Source: CADEFX01 sp963840425
GTDB lineage: Bacteria > Pseudomonadota > Alphaproteobacteria > Rhizobiales > Hyphomicrobiaceae
Direction of reading: 5' to 3'
DNA: 64,000 nucleotides
Assembly: GCA_963840425.1 (NCBI GenBank)
Contig: CAWIYZ010000025.1
Location: 1 to 64,000 of the forward strand
Part shown: one piece after another, positions 26,191-35,577 of the stretch
How positions within the stretch are numbered: the first letter of the stretch is position 1
How the letters are laid out: the number at the start of each line of letters is the position of its first letter
The notes under the pieces: model-generated
The model's database searches: none
What the model saw: only the letters and a program-made list of their open reading frames with translations
What the model was told of the DNA's origin: nothing
Program-made: the position numbers and the translations under genes

Positions 26191-27111
26191 TCACTTCGCG
26201 AGCACCAGCTTGCCGCGGAAATGCCGCGCCGCGCTGATCCGCAGCGCCTCTGCAGCCTCACGCAGAGGAAACACGCGTGTTTCCGGCACACGCACCGCAC
26301 CCGTCGCCTGCAGATGAACGATACGCTCGAGGTGCGGGCGATCGCGGCCGACTGCGGGGCGCAAAGACTGCACGTCAGAACGTGGCGAGGCCGGAGCATT
26401 GGCTCCCGAAGCGATGAAGGCGGCGCGTCCACCCGATCTCACGACCGAGAACGAGCGTATTCCAACCTCTCCGCCGACCGTCTCGAAGACGGCATCGACG
26501 TCCTTCACCACGCGGGTGAAGTCGTCCTTGTTGTAGTCGATGACCTGATCAGCACCGAGGCTCTTGACGTAAGCGTGGTTGGCTGCACTCGCGGTGGTGA
26601 TGACACGGGCACCAATATGCTTGGCAAGCTGGATGGCAAATCCAGCGACGCCACCGGCGCCGCCCTGAATGAGAATGGTTTCGCCGCTCTTCAGCTTGAT
26701 CGTATCCTCGATTGCAACGAGCGCCGTCAGGCCCGTAAGCGCTAGGGCCGCGGCATCGACGTGGGAGAGAGAGCCCGGTTTGGCGCAGAGAATCGCGGCC
26801 TTCTCCGCGACTTTCTCCTGGTAGGTGCCATCCCGTCCGCCCGCCAGTACGCCGAATACGGCGTCACCAACCTTGAAATCGCCGACGCCAGCGCCCAACG
26901 CGCTCACCACGCCGGAGAAGTCGCGGCCGAGCACATACGGGAACGTGGCAATGGGGGCATACGCACCCTCGAGGACCTTGATGTCGGCGCCATTGACACT
27001 CGCCGCGTGCACGTCGACCACGACCTCTCCCGCCCTGGCCACTGGGTCGGGCAGGTCCCCGTAGCGCAGAACGTTGGGATCGCCGTGGCGATCCATAATG
27101 ACGGCCTTCAT
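26191..27111 (-). CDS. Zinc-type/quinone oxidoreductase (MDR family)
   Basis: 306 residues of the NADPH:quinone oxidoreductase branch of the medium-chain reductases: GRDFSGVV near residue 65, nucleotide-binding loop IQGGAGGVAGFAIQLAKHIGA, and the C-terminal signature GRDRPHLERIV with HFRGKLVL. No catalytic zinc ligands are visible, as expected for QOR-type members. Good GGGAGCACG-type site before ATG 27111. Stands alone. Likely reduces quinones or enones with NADPH; substrate unknown. Confidence 0.9.
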   Translation of the reverse strand: MKAVIMDRHGDPNVLRYGDLPDPVARAGEVVVDVHAASVNGADIKVLEGAYAPIATFPYVLGRDFSGVVSALGAGVGDFKVGDAVFGVLAGGRDGTYQEKVAEKAAILCAKPGSLSHVDAAALALTGLTALVAIEDTIKLKSGETILIQGGAGGVAGFAIQLAKHIGARVITTASAANHAYVKSLGADQVIDYNKDDFTRVVKDVDAVFETVGGEVGIRSFSVVRSGGRAAFIASGANAPASPRSDVQSLRPAVGRDRPHLERIVHLQATGAVRVPETRVFPLREAAEALRISAARHFRGKLVLAK

Positions 27112-27470
27112 GAGACGTGCTCCCTAGTTGGCAGGATCATCGTTTCGGAGGTGATTATACACAAGCCGACGTGGTGAAATTACCGCATCCTCAGCTTGGA
27201 AGAGTCGCCTCACTGAGCCTAAGCGGTCAAAGTTGCTTCATCCGAGAACGACACGGTACCGATTTGCCGCGTCCAAGGACTGCTTAGCCAGGACTGCCCC
27301 TGCAGCCCCACTGCCAGCTCTAATTCAGCAGTCCTGGCGTGTGAAGGACTGCCTAGCGGAAACTTCTTGTCTTTCCCTTCAGACGTCGACGTTACCCTGA
27401 CGGGCCTGCCTCCCGACCTGCACTTAGTTTCAGGCGCGCAATCTCGCATTCAATCTCGAAAAGGCAGCCT
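27112..27470. other. Intergenic region with short AAGGACTGC repeats
   Basis: No gene supported. The 9-mer AAGGACTGC occurs twice (near 27277 and 27344), each followed by TTAGC or CTAGC, and GGACTGC recurs between them. It could be a small decayed repeat. Confidence 0.35.
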
Positions 27471-27746
27471 ATGGCTCGCTACGCTCTGGTCGCGCTGTCG
27501 TTCGTATTGGCAGGCAGTGAGTTTATGAGTGGCAATCCGGCCGGCTTGACATTCGCAAGACAGCTCTCTGGAAGCCTTTCTTACGCCTTCAGCCCTCTGC
27601 TCCTAGCAGTGGTCCTGTCTGGGAATCTCTGGGCACTTCAGCGGACGCAGGGGAGGGCGACGACCTTCGTATCCGATGTGGGCTGGATGTGGGGTGTGAT
27701 GCTGCCGATGCTTATGATCTCGCATGTCTGCCAGATGAAGGGCTAG
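27471..27746 (+). CDS. Small hypothetical membrane protein
   Basis: 91 residues with two or three hydrophobic helices (YALVALSFVLAGSEFM, LSYAFSPLLLAVVLSGNLWAL, VGWMWGVMLPMLMISHVC). No family recognised; start ATG follows AAGGCAGCC. Might also be chance, since the region is gene-poor. Confidence 0.4.
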   Translation: MARYALVALSFVLAGSEFMSGNPAGLTFARQLSGSLSYAFSPLLLAVVLSGNLWALQRTQGRATTFVSDVGWMWGVMLPMLMISHVCQMKG

Positions 27747-27754
27747 TAGGTGGC

Positions 27755-27868
27755 ATGGCGAGAACCAAGCTTGCGCTGGCTGAACGACGATCTGCCTTAG
27801 AGCTGATGCGCGCGGCACAAGCCTTGATCAGCAGCACGATGCAGGCTGGAATGGTCGGGAGGGCTTAG
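27755..27868 (+). pseudogene. Fragment of HGGxSTG-type protein
   Basis: A 37-codon frame reading ARTKLALAERRSALELMRAAQ, similar to the C-terminal end of the copy at 22072. It has an ATG but lacks the Cys and HGG region. Fourth relic of the family within 6 kb. Confidence 0.4.
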
Positions 27869-27990
27869 GGCAACGACTAGCGCCGCGCATTCGGGAGAAT
27901 TGCGGACGCGGTTATGCTCCTAGCTGACACAATTCCACCATGTCGGAGTGTCGATGTGACGGTGTTATAGCACCATCACACGGGGGATTC

Positions 27991-28486
27991 ATGTTTTCGC
28001 ATAGTTCGTCGGCTGCCTCTAAGGAGCTCGGGCCGCATACCAACATGCCAAACGGCGCTGGAGGTTTGCAGCATCGCGCCAGCGGACCTGAAAGCGACAG
28101 CAAGTCTGTGATCGGCAACGATCTCAAGATCTTCGGCAAGGGTTTAAAAATTACTGGCCGCGGGGTGCTGCAAATCGACGGCGAGATCGACAGTGATGTG
28201 CAGGCCGCAGAGATCATTGTCGGCGAGCATGGCAAGGTGACGGGTATGGTAGCCGGTCAGCATGTTCTCATTTGCGGAGAGGTCGCTGGCATCATTTGCG
28301 GAAAGACGGTTGCGCTCACAGCTTCGTCACGGGTCGAAGGCGACGTCTACCATATGTCCCTTGCCCTGGAGCAAGGGGGCCAATTTGAAGGGCGCAGCCG
28401 CCGCGCTGCGGACGAGTTCGGAACTCAATTCGGTCGTGGATGCGAGGTCCGCGCGTCAGGCGACAGGTGCGAGCCACACCGATTGA
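27991..28486 (+). pseudogene. Bactofilin family protein, frameshifted at the end
   Basis: A cytoskeletal bactofilin: after a disordered N-terminus, KSVIGNDLKIFGKGLKITGRG opens the beta-helix, with repeats such as VLQIDGEIDSDV, KVTGMVAGQHVLICGEV and SRVEGDVYH. The normal C-terminus SSELNSVVDARSARQ, stopping at 28486, is in the next frame; the literal frame runs to 28644 with unrelated Cys-rich sequence. One-base indel near 28405-28415. Start ATG 27991 follows CGGGGGA. Bactofilins form polymers linked to cell shape and polarity. Confidence 0.8.
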
Positions 28487-29183
28487 CGCATCCGCAACTG
28501 TTGCTACTTCTTGCAGTCTGGATGCGCGGTTGCACCGCTCCCGAGGTTCGGCGCTCGCGTTGTGCAGGATATGCGAGACTGGCTGGCCGCATTGGCCTGC
28601 TGGTCCTTCTGCTTCCCGCATTCTTTTCCTGGCTTGCAGCGTAGCGGGCTCAAACTCTCCTTCTGAACGCCCGAAGTCACGACAGCTGCTCGCCGCGCCT
28701 AGCCGGCACCGCCGGGAGGCGCTTTGGCTATCCTCTTACAGGAAGGCGAAGCGCGCGCTCAGCGCCCAGCCCAACCCGGTTTGGCTCCAGTACGAATAAA
28801 GCTTGAGTTGGAAAGTTGTTGTAACGACCTGCACCCCGCACGCGGGTCTATTTTGGACAGGCCGTTTCACCCCGCACGAGGCGGCCTTTTCCATTGCTGG
28901 CCACAATATGAGCGCTGGCCTGCACGGATACAGACCGGCGCACGCGACAGGCTACTCAGGGGAAATTGCCGGTACGGGGGACGGGGGCTCGGCAAGTGAG
29001 TAGCTGGTGACAGAATCGCTTCGAGCCGCCTTATTATCTCTGGAACCCGAGTCCAGAAGACCCCAGCCTTTTGCCCCCTCGTCGCGAACCAACGCGGCTG
29101 CGCAAGAGCCGGTATTGCTCCAACATCGTGAAACCCTGGTGCCGCCAAGTTTGTTATCGCGCCAGCAGATGTCGGAGGCTCAA
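28487..29183. other. Gene-poor region
   Basis: No supported gene. Near 28850-28890 short GC-rich inverted arms (GGCCG and CGGCC) precede a TTTT run, but the loop is long and a terminator is doubtful. Confidence 0.35.
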
Positions 29184-29432
29184 ATGCGGTGTATCATTGC
29201 TTTGCTGGTAGGGTTGCTTATCTCCATGCCAGCACTTTCCGCTGACCGCGATGGCGCGCGCATCAGGGAGCGCGAAGCCGCCTTGCAGATGGTCGAGCGC
29301 CATCACGTCACCGAACGCTATCGATACCACGTGCCGGTGTCGGCATTCTCGCAGCGTCGAAGCGATGAGCCGCGACCGCACTCCAGGTGGCGGCCTCAGA
29401 ACGGCGCTCCTATACCTGATCCGATGTGGTGA
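29184..29432 (+). CDS. Small exported protein, hypothetical
   Basis: 82 residues with a signal peptide (RCIIALLVGLLISMPALSA) and a polar Arg-rich mature part ending PIPDPMW. ATG 29184 is chosen because GGAGG lies six bases upstream. No family recognised. Confidence 0.45.
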   Translation: MRCIIALLVGLLISMPALSADRDGARIREREAALQMVERHHVTERYRYHVPVSAFSQRRSDEPRPHSRWRPQNGAPIPDPMW

Positions 29433-29452
29433 CGCAGCGCCGGGGCTAGGCT

Positions 29453-29656
29453 CTATCGACGCACCGGGGTCGAATCCGATGTGCGCTCTTGCTCGATCAG
29501 GGCGCAACCCCGAGCTGTCGCCATCCAACCTGATGGACTGTCGCAGACATAGCCAGCCTCGACCAACACGTCCACCACGGGCTGCAGGCTACTCACGACA
29601 TGGCGGCTGGGCCGCAATGCCAGCGATTTCAGGAATGCCATCTCAACGTCCGACAT
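29453..29656 (-). CDS. Small hypothetical protein, winged-helix-like
   Basis: 67 residues (EMAFLKSLALRPSRHVVSSL, then PVVDVLVEAGYVCDSPSGW) with the alternation of a small winged helix. No recognised family. Convergent to the exported protein gene. Confidence 0.4.
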   Translation of the reverse strand: MSDVEMAFLKSLALRPSRHVVSSLQPVVDVLVEAGYVCDSPSGWMATARGCALIEQERTSDSTPVRR

Positions 29657-29997
29657 AGAAATTCCCCGCGAACTTCCCTCCGATGCGCCGCCATCTAGAG
29701 CAAACGGCTATGGGGAGCCATTCACAACGTGTGAATGAATGTTGCGTGGGCCGGCGCGCGAACGTGAAACGACATGAAACCGAGGTTCCTTGCCGCCCTG
29801 CTTGCTGCAGCAGGGCTATGCCGTTGGGGCGCCTAAAAATGGCTAAAGGTTTCGGCTCGATAATCAAGCCTTGGTTTTGTACAGGCATGCGTCAAGGGTA
29901 AACCTGCGCACCGCGTTGTTGCGAGCCACGGAGCTGTCTGCGGTGCCAATGGCTTTGTCAGTGCCGCCGCCACTGCCTCGGCAGGTAGTTGAACGCC
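29657..29997. other. Intergenic region without a supported gene
   Basis: No convincing coding frame or structure was found here. Confidence 0.35.
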
Positions 29998-32211
29998 TCA
30001 GTCTGGACCTTTTGGGCGCGTACTTGCATCGAAGATCAACGCCGCGTGCAGGTCGCCAGCGGTCCGCAGGACCTGCAGTGAAACGGCATGACCGTCCTGG
30101 TGCATGGCGATATCGACGCTGGCCCCGCCCAAGGTGAGGTTGCGGATGGTCACCTTGTTGGCGAACGTCGGTAGTTGCGGATTGACGAGCAGGATCCTGC
30201 GCCCCTCGGGATCAAACTCCAGGCCGAGCATGGCCTGCAGGAGCAGGAACGGTGCGCCGGCGGCCCAGGCCTGCGGAGAGCAGGCGGCGGGGTAGATGGT
30301 GGGCCCGCGGCCTCGGCGACGGCGGAAGCCGCAGTAGAGCTCAGGGATGCGCCGGTGATCCATGTAGGTGGTGGCCTGGATAAGACCATCGAAGATGAGG
30401 TTAACGCCGTTTTTGATGCCGTATCTGCCGAGGCCATAAGCGATGAGCGCATTGTCGTGCGGCCAAATAGAGCCGTTGTGATAGGACATCGGGTTATAGC
30501 GTGCCTCGCCGGCTGCGACCGTGCGAATCCCCCACCCGGAATTGAATGGGGCTTGCAGGAGGCCGTGTGCAACACGGTGCGCGCGATCGTTTCGAGCGAT
30601 CCCCGAAGCGAGCACTTGCCCGGCGTTGCTAGTGCGGACCTTGCAGGGCCGCTTGGCGCCGTCGAGCGCCATCGCATAGGTGCCGATGTCCTCGCACCAA
30701 AAAGTATCCTCGAAGCGCACCCGCAGCGCTTCGGCTGCTCGCTGGAGTGTCGTCGCGCGATCCGCTAGGCCCAATTTGTTCGCACAAGCTGCGGCCAGAC
30801 GTTTGGCCATGTACACATAGCCCTGCACCTCGGCGAGCGCGATCGGGCCTTCCGCCAATCTGCCGTCCGCATGGAATATGGCATCGTGCGAATCTTTCCA
30901 GCCCTGGTTGGCAAGGCCCGTCTCGGCCGCTCGCGCATATTCGACGAACCCGTCGCCATCGATGTCACCCCAGCGATCAATCCAAGCGAGCGCCCGTTCA
31001 ATCGCCGGCCATATCTCGCGCACCAGCGCATAGTCGCCAGTGCGCTGCGCATAGAGGCCAGCGAGCACCACAAACAATGGCGTTGCGTCGATGCTCCCGT
31101 AGTAGAGACTGAAGGGCACTTCGCCGAGCGCTGCCATCTCGCCCCCGCGCATCTCATGCAGGATCTTGCCCGGAGTAGCGTCAGTGTGGGCATCTTCGGC
31201 CGTGGCCTGAAGGCGGGCGAGGCGGTGCAATACGCCCTTGGCAATGGCGGGATCAGCCCACAGCATTTGCATCGCGCTGATAATGCCGTCGCGGCCGAAC
31301 GTCGTGGAGTACCAGGGGATGCCGGCGTAGGGATAAGGTCCATCCGCGGTGGAGGTGACGAGCATGTGCAAATCGGCCATCGAGCGGCACAGGATCTCGT
31401 TGAGGACATCGTTGGATGTCTCCACGGCCGCTGCTGCGCGCGTCACGGATCGGCGCTGCCGATGCAGACCGGCGAGGCCTTTGAAAAAGGATGCTGTCGA
31501 TCCGAACTGCCATCCGCCATTGGAGACGGTGACAAAGATGGTCCGCCTCTCCCCTTGGGCAAGCCGCACCGAATAGGTGGCAACGCGTTCCGTCAGCGAT
31601 GAAGGGGGCGGCTCGAAGCTCAGCGTGGTCTCGCGCAAAGCCCGATCCAAGCCGCGGTAGGAGAGAATGACGCGGCTGGCACCCTTCACCAGATGCCAGG
31701 CTTGGCCACGGCGCTTGCGGCGAACGCCGCGCACTTCGAAGATGTCCGCGAAATCGCTGGAGAATGTCAGCGACAGCGTGAATTCGACCTCCTGCCCTCC
31801 ATAATTGGTGAGGGCGATCCGTTCGCGTAGAGAGCCGTCGATGAGATAGATCGTGCGCGCAATGTGGACGGTGTCCTTCAGCAGGATGATCTTGTCGTTC
31901 TTGTAGATGTCGGGATTTGTCAGATCGACATAGAAGTTCAGGTTGTCGTCTCTGATCGCCGAGCCGAGCAGGAGAGGCTCGGTGCCATTGATCTGCAGCT
32001 CCAGGTGGGAAAGCAAGCGCGTATCGCCAGCGAAGACGCCATCGGGGCTGCCGACTGTCGCACCGATATCGCCGTGACTGTCGAACACGGCGAAGGTGTC
32101 GTCGTGCTTGAGTGTCACCCGCGGCCGAGCCGTTGAACCGATGGCGGGAATATAGAACGGCGCTTCGCCCGGCACGATCGCAGCCTCCGGGTCTTTTCTC
32201 GGGGTAGGCAT
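29998..32211 (-). CDS. Glycogen-debranching-type amylo-alpha-1,6-glucosidase
   Basis: 737 residues from ATG 32211. The N-terminal domain (DTFAVFDSHGDIG, VFAGDTRLLSHLEL) is the glycogen-debranching N-terminal type, and the C-terminal part is an (alpha/alpha)6 barrel with GIPWYSTTFGRDGIISAMQM, WIDRWGDIDGDGFVEY, NQGWKDSHD and HNGSIWPHDNALIAYGL. Hydrolysis of alpha-glucosidic branches or of trehalose-like sugars is likely. It is the last gene of a same-strand group with a glycosyltransferase and an ABC exporter, a grouping known in rhizobia for glucan or compatible-sugar metabolism. The open frame upstream to 32355 lacks family sequence. Confidence 0.87.
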   Translation of the reverse strand: MPTPRKDPEAAIVPGEAPFYIPAIGSTARPRVTLKHDDTFAVFDSHGDIGATVGSPDGVFAGDTRLLSHLELQINGTEPLLLGSAIRDDNLNFYVDLTNPDIYKNDKIILLKDTVHIARTIYLIDGSLRERIALTNYGGQEVEFTLSLTFSSDFADIFEVRGVRRKRRGQAWHLVKGASRVILSYRGLDRALRETTLSFEPPPSSLTERVATYSVRLAQGERRTIFVTVSNGGWQFGSTASFFKGLAGLHRQRRSVTRAAAAVETSNDVLNEILCRSMADLHMLVTSTADGPYPYAGIPWYSTTFGRDGIISAMQMLWADPAIAKGVLHRLARLQATAEDAHTDATPGKILHEMRGGEMAALGEVPFSLYYGSIDATPLFVVLAGLYAQRTGDYALVREIWPAIERALAWIDRWGDIDGDGFVEYARAAETGLANQGWKDSHDAIFHADGRLAEGPIALAEVQGYVYMAKRLAAACANKLGLADRATTLQRAAEALRVRFEDTFWCEDIGTYAMALDGAKRPCKVRTSNAGQVLASGIARNDRAHRVAHGLLQAPFNSGWGIRTVAAGEARYNPMSYHNGSIWPHDNALIAYGLGRYGIKNGVNLIFDGLIQATTYMDHRRIPELYCGFRRRRGRGPTIYPAACSPQAWAAGAPFLLLQAMLGLEFDPEGRRILLVNPQLPTFANKVTIRNLTLGGASVDIAMHQDGHAVSLQVLRTAGDLHAALIFDASTRPKGPD

Positions 32212-32419
32212 TAATGAACAACCCCTGTTGAAGCCGGCGACAACGTTCCTCGCTCTTGTGCTCCCGCGCAAGGAGGATGTCAGGATGACCCGGTCGAAGC
32301 AAAATCCTGTTCGGGCCGCTGGGCTTTGTGAACCTGGCATACGGCGCGGCGGCACGCGGTGCAGGGCAGGAGGAACAAGGTTCGTCCCGCCCGAGCGACT
32401 TTTGACGCGCTTCGTGTCG

Positions 32420-33523
32420 TCAAAGGGCAGTGCCTCGGACGCCGTTCGCCTTTGGCGCCCGGGCAGGCGTCGCGCGCTGCTCAGGTTGCCTGGCGGGCTC
32501 TCCGATCAGCCGCTCGTAGATCGTCGCGTAGTCCTGCGCCATGCGAATAGCGGAAAACCGCTCCTCGAAACGCTGGCGCACACGACTGCGGTCTATCGCC
32601 AGGACCCGGCCGAGCATCTCGATGGCCTCATCCATCGTGTCCACGATATGCCCTGTCACGCCCTCATCTATCACCTCGGCCACCGAGCCATTTCTGAAAG
32701 CGAGGACGGGCGTGCCGCATGCCATTGCCTCGATCATGGCGAGGCCAAATGGCTCTGGCCAGTCAATGGGGAACAGCAATGCGCGTGCGTCGCCCAGGAA
32801 CTCGCTCTTGCGGCGATCGTCGATCTCGCCGATGAAGTCGATGCCGGGTTGTTGCAGCAGCGGCTCGATTTCTGCGCGGAAATAGGCCTCGTCGACGCGA
32901 TCGACCTTAGCGGCAATCCGCAGCGGCAGATCCACCGCGCGCGCAATTGCTATTGCCCGATCAACACGCTTTTCGGGGGAGATGCGACCGATGAATGCCA
33001 GGTAGCCGCCGCGCGGGCGAAGCGTCGGCGTGAGCAGGTCGCGCGGAAGGCCGTGATAGACCGTGGCGATGAAGCTCGCATCAAGGACCGGCGCCCGCTG
33101 CGCGTTCGAGATGGAAACGAGCGGCATCTCGGGAAAGCCGCGATAGAGATGCGCTAGGTCTGGCAGGTCCTGGCGACCGTGCAGCGTCGTGACCGTCCGA
33201 TGGGCGATCTCACTGAAGATTGGAAAATGGAACTGGTCGATGTGGAAGTGCAGGATGTCGAACTCGGACGCCATTCTGCGCACCTTGTCGAGCATCAGCA
33301 TGTAGTAAGGAATGATGTCGCGGACGGTAGGATTGAGGCGCAGCGGCTGGGCGCAGCAGGGCACCAGCTCCGCGGCCGTGATGGATTGCGCGCTCGCGAA
33401 CAGCGTTACGTTGTGGCCCAGCGCCACCAACGCCTCGGTCAGGTACGAAGCGACCCTTTCCGAGCCGCCGTAAAGGCGCGGCGGTATGCTCTCCATCAAG
33501 GGTGCAATCTGCGCGATTCTCAT
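32420..33523 (-). CDS. Glycosyltransferase family 4 protein
   Basis: 367 residues: N-terminal MRIAQIAPLMESIPPRLYGG with GGSERV loop, then the GT-B donor half with YLAFIGRISPEKRVDRAI and the motif PEPFGLAMIEAMACGTPVLA. A cytosolic retaining transferase that uses a nucleotide sugar. Sits between the ABC exporter and the debranching enzyme. Acceptor unknown. Confidence 0.92.
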   Translation of the reverse strand: MRIAQIAPLMESIPPRLYGGSERVASYLTEALVALGHNVTLFASAQSITAAELVPCCAQPLRLNPTVRDIIPYYMLMLDKVRRMASEFDILHFHIDQFHFPIFSEIAHRTVTTLHGRQDLPDLAHLYRGFPEMPLVSISNAQRAPVLDASFIATVYHGLPRDLLTPTLRPRGGYLAFIGRISPEKRVDRAIAIARAVDLPLRIAAKVDRVDEAYFRAEIEPLLQQPGIDFIGEIDDRRKSEFLGDARALLFPIDWPEPFGLAMIEAMACGTPVLAFRNGSVAEVIDEGVTGHIVDTMDEAIEMLGRVLAIDRSRVRQRFEERFSAIRMAQDYATIYERLIGEPARQPEQRATPARAPKANGVRGTAL

Positions 33524-33610
33524 CGTGGGTTTCCTCGGTTTGCAGAGTGGTTGCCCGCCTGAGCGGCAGAAATGCGATCGACGGTGCTCCGCCCAATCAT
33601 CGGCTTCCTC

Positions 33611-35392
33611 CTAAGCGGCCCGTGCAGACGAGTGAGCTAGGCGTCTCACCTCGGACTCCATTAGTTTGCGATAGACGCCATCGCTGCGCATGAGGTGCTC
33701 CGGCGAGCCGTCCTGCACCAGTTGTCCCCGTTCCAGCACAAGGATGCGATCGAAGCTGCGCACGGTGGACAGGCGATGCGCGATGGCGATGACGGTGCGG
33801 CCTAGCATGAGGCGGCCAAGGGCATCGCGGATGAGTTCCTCCGACTCGCCGTCGAGGGCGGACGTCGCCTCATCCAGCAGCAGCAAGGGCGCGCCCTTGA
33901 GGAAGGCACGGGCAATGGCGATCCTTTGCCGCTGCCCCCCAGATAGGCGGTGGCCTCGCTCACCGACCAGGGTGTCGAGGCCGTCCGGCAGCTCCGTGAT
34001 GAACTCGCAACAGTGCGCAGCAGCCGCAGCCTCCCACACCTCGTTGTCGCTGGCCTCGGGGCGTGCGTAGCGGATGTTCTCTATGAGGCTGCGGTGAAAC
34101 AGCGAGATGTCCTGAGGCACAATCGCAATGGCGCCGCGCAGACTCTGCTGTGTGACCTCGGTCACCTCCTGCCTGTCGATCAGGATCCGCCCAGACTGGA
34201 TGTCGTAGAAGCGCTGGAGCAGTGCGAAGATCGTGGATTTGCCGGAACCGGATGACCCGACGAGACCCACGCGCTGCCCGGTGCCGATGTGGAAGCGGAG
34301 ACCTCTGAAGATCGTCGGACAGTCCGGGTACGCGAACGTGACGTCCTCGAATGTGACGCTGGCGCTGCGTCCCCTCAACGTGGCCGCACCAGGACGATCG
34401 GACAACTGGTGTGGAACCAGCAGAGTGGAGAGAGCCTCCGAGAAGCGGGCCATGTGCTGCGTGACGTCGACCAGCGCAACGGCAAGGTCGCGCGTTGCGT
34501 GCAGAACAGCCAGCCCGAGCGTGCACACGAGAATGACGTCGCCGGTGGTTGCGGCTCCGCGCCTCCACAACACGATCGCCCACGCCAGCAGGGCGATCGT
34601 CAGCACAACCGTGACGAGCGCGTGCATGATGCGCAAGCGCTCGAGATATCGCAGGCTTTGCCGCCGCGCAGTCATCTCCTGCTCGACCGTGGCGTCGAAG
34701 CGTCGGTGTTCGCGAAGCAGGCCGCCGAACGACTTGACAATCGCCATGTTGCCAACCACGTCGGCGATCTCGCCGTCGACCGCAGCTGCCCGATCGGCAA
34801 ACTTGTGGTGTAACGGCTTGCCTGCGGCAGCCCGGCCAAACATGACGGCAATGACAATTCCAGCGACAAGCACGAGGCAGGCTGCCATCGCCCAGCTTAC
34901 AGTGGCGACGAAGGCGATGGCGCACACCGTCGCAAGGCACGGCGGCAGAACATTCCACACAACCATGTTCTCGACTGTGAAGAGCGCGTTTGACGTGGCG
35001 GTGATACGGCTGGTGAGCGTGCCGGGCGGACGGCTGGTGAAGTAGCTCGTCGCATGGCCGGTCAGATGGCGGAAGAGGTCGCGGCGCAAGTCGCCGGTCG
35101 CGGCCACGAAAGTCGAGTTGCCAACCCAGCTCGCCAGTCGCCACAGCAGGTTGTCGGCGGCGATCAACGCGACGAGGATGCTGAAGGCCCGCCACGCCTC
35201 GGCCGCTGCGCGCTCAGGCTCAGGTTGCGACAGCGTGTCAACGAGAAGCTTGACGGCGTACTGGGTGACAACCGAACAGAGAACCGCCAGCGTGACCGCA
35301 GACAGAATAACGGTGTGGGCCATTGCGTGCTGCTTGACGTAGCGCGCAAGGAAGGCCACGGGCCTTTTGGCGTACACGCTTAGGTCATCCAT
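33611..35392 (-). CDS. ABC exporter, fused membrane and ATPase domains
   Basis: 593 residues of type-IV exporter layout: six helices in residues about 20-310, then the ATPase with Walker A GSSGSGKST (379-387), Q-loop IVPQDISLF, signature LSGGQ (483-487), Walker B LLLLDEAT and H-loop AIAHRLST. Members next to glucan enzymes often export beta-glucans, lipids or siderophores. Substrate here is not clear. Same strand as the glycosyltransferase, 87 bp upstream of it. Confidence 0.92.
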   Translation of the reverse strand: MDDLSVYAKRPVAFLARYVKQHAMAHTVILSAVTLAVLCSVVTQYAVKLLVDTLSQPEPERAAAEAWRAFSILVALIAADNLLWRLASWVGNSTFVAATGDLRRDLFRHLTGHATSYFTSRPPGTLTSRITATSNALFTVENMVVWNVLPPCLATVCAIAFVATVSWAMAACLVLVAGIVIAVMFGRAAAGKPLHHKFADRAAAVDGEIADVVGNMAIVKSFGGLLREHRRFDATVEQEMTARRQSLRYLERLRIMHALVTVVLTIALLAWAIVLWRRGAATTGDVILVCTLGLAVLHATRDLAVALVDVTQHMARFSEALSTLLVPHQLSDRPGAATLRGRSASVTFEDVTFAYPDCPTIFRGLRFHIGTGQRVGLVGSSGSGKSTIFALLQRFYDIQSGRILIDRQEVTEVTQQSLRGAIAIVPQDISLFHRSLIENIRYARPEASDNEVWEAAAAAHCCEFITELPDGLDTLVGERGHRLSGGQRQRIAIARAFLKGAPLLLLDEATSALDGESEELIRDALGRLMLGRTVIAIAHRLSTVRSFDRILVLERGQLVQDGSPEHLMRSDGVYRKLMESEVRRLAHSSARAA

Positions 35393-35577
35393 GGTCGCTG
35401 AATCCCCACGCTAGCGCAGCGTCGAACCGCCGGTGGGCTTACTCGACCCATGGCAGGGAACGTTCAAGTTTGCCTTGGGTTTCCGCCTGCGACAACTGGT
35501 GTTCAGTGCTCAAAGCCCCGGTATCGCGGCGCCGTGACCTTGTGCATCGGGGAAACACCTGAGGCACTTTGGCGAAA

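Noticed and set aside
28850..28890. GC-rich arms before TTTT as terminator
   Set aside because: Only five pairs with an 18-base loop; too weak to call.
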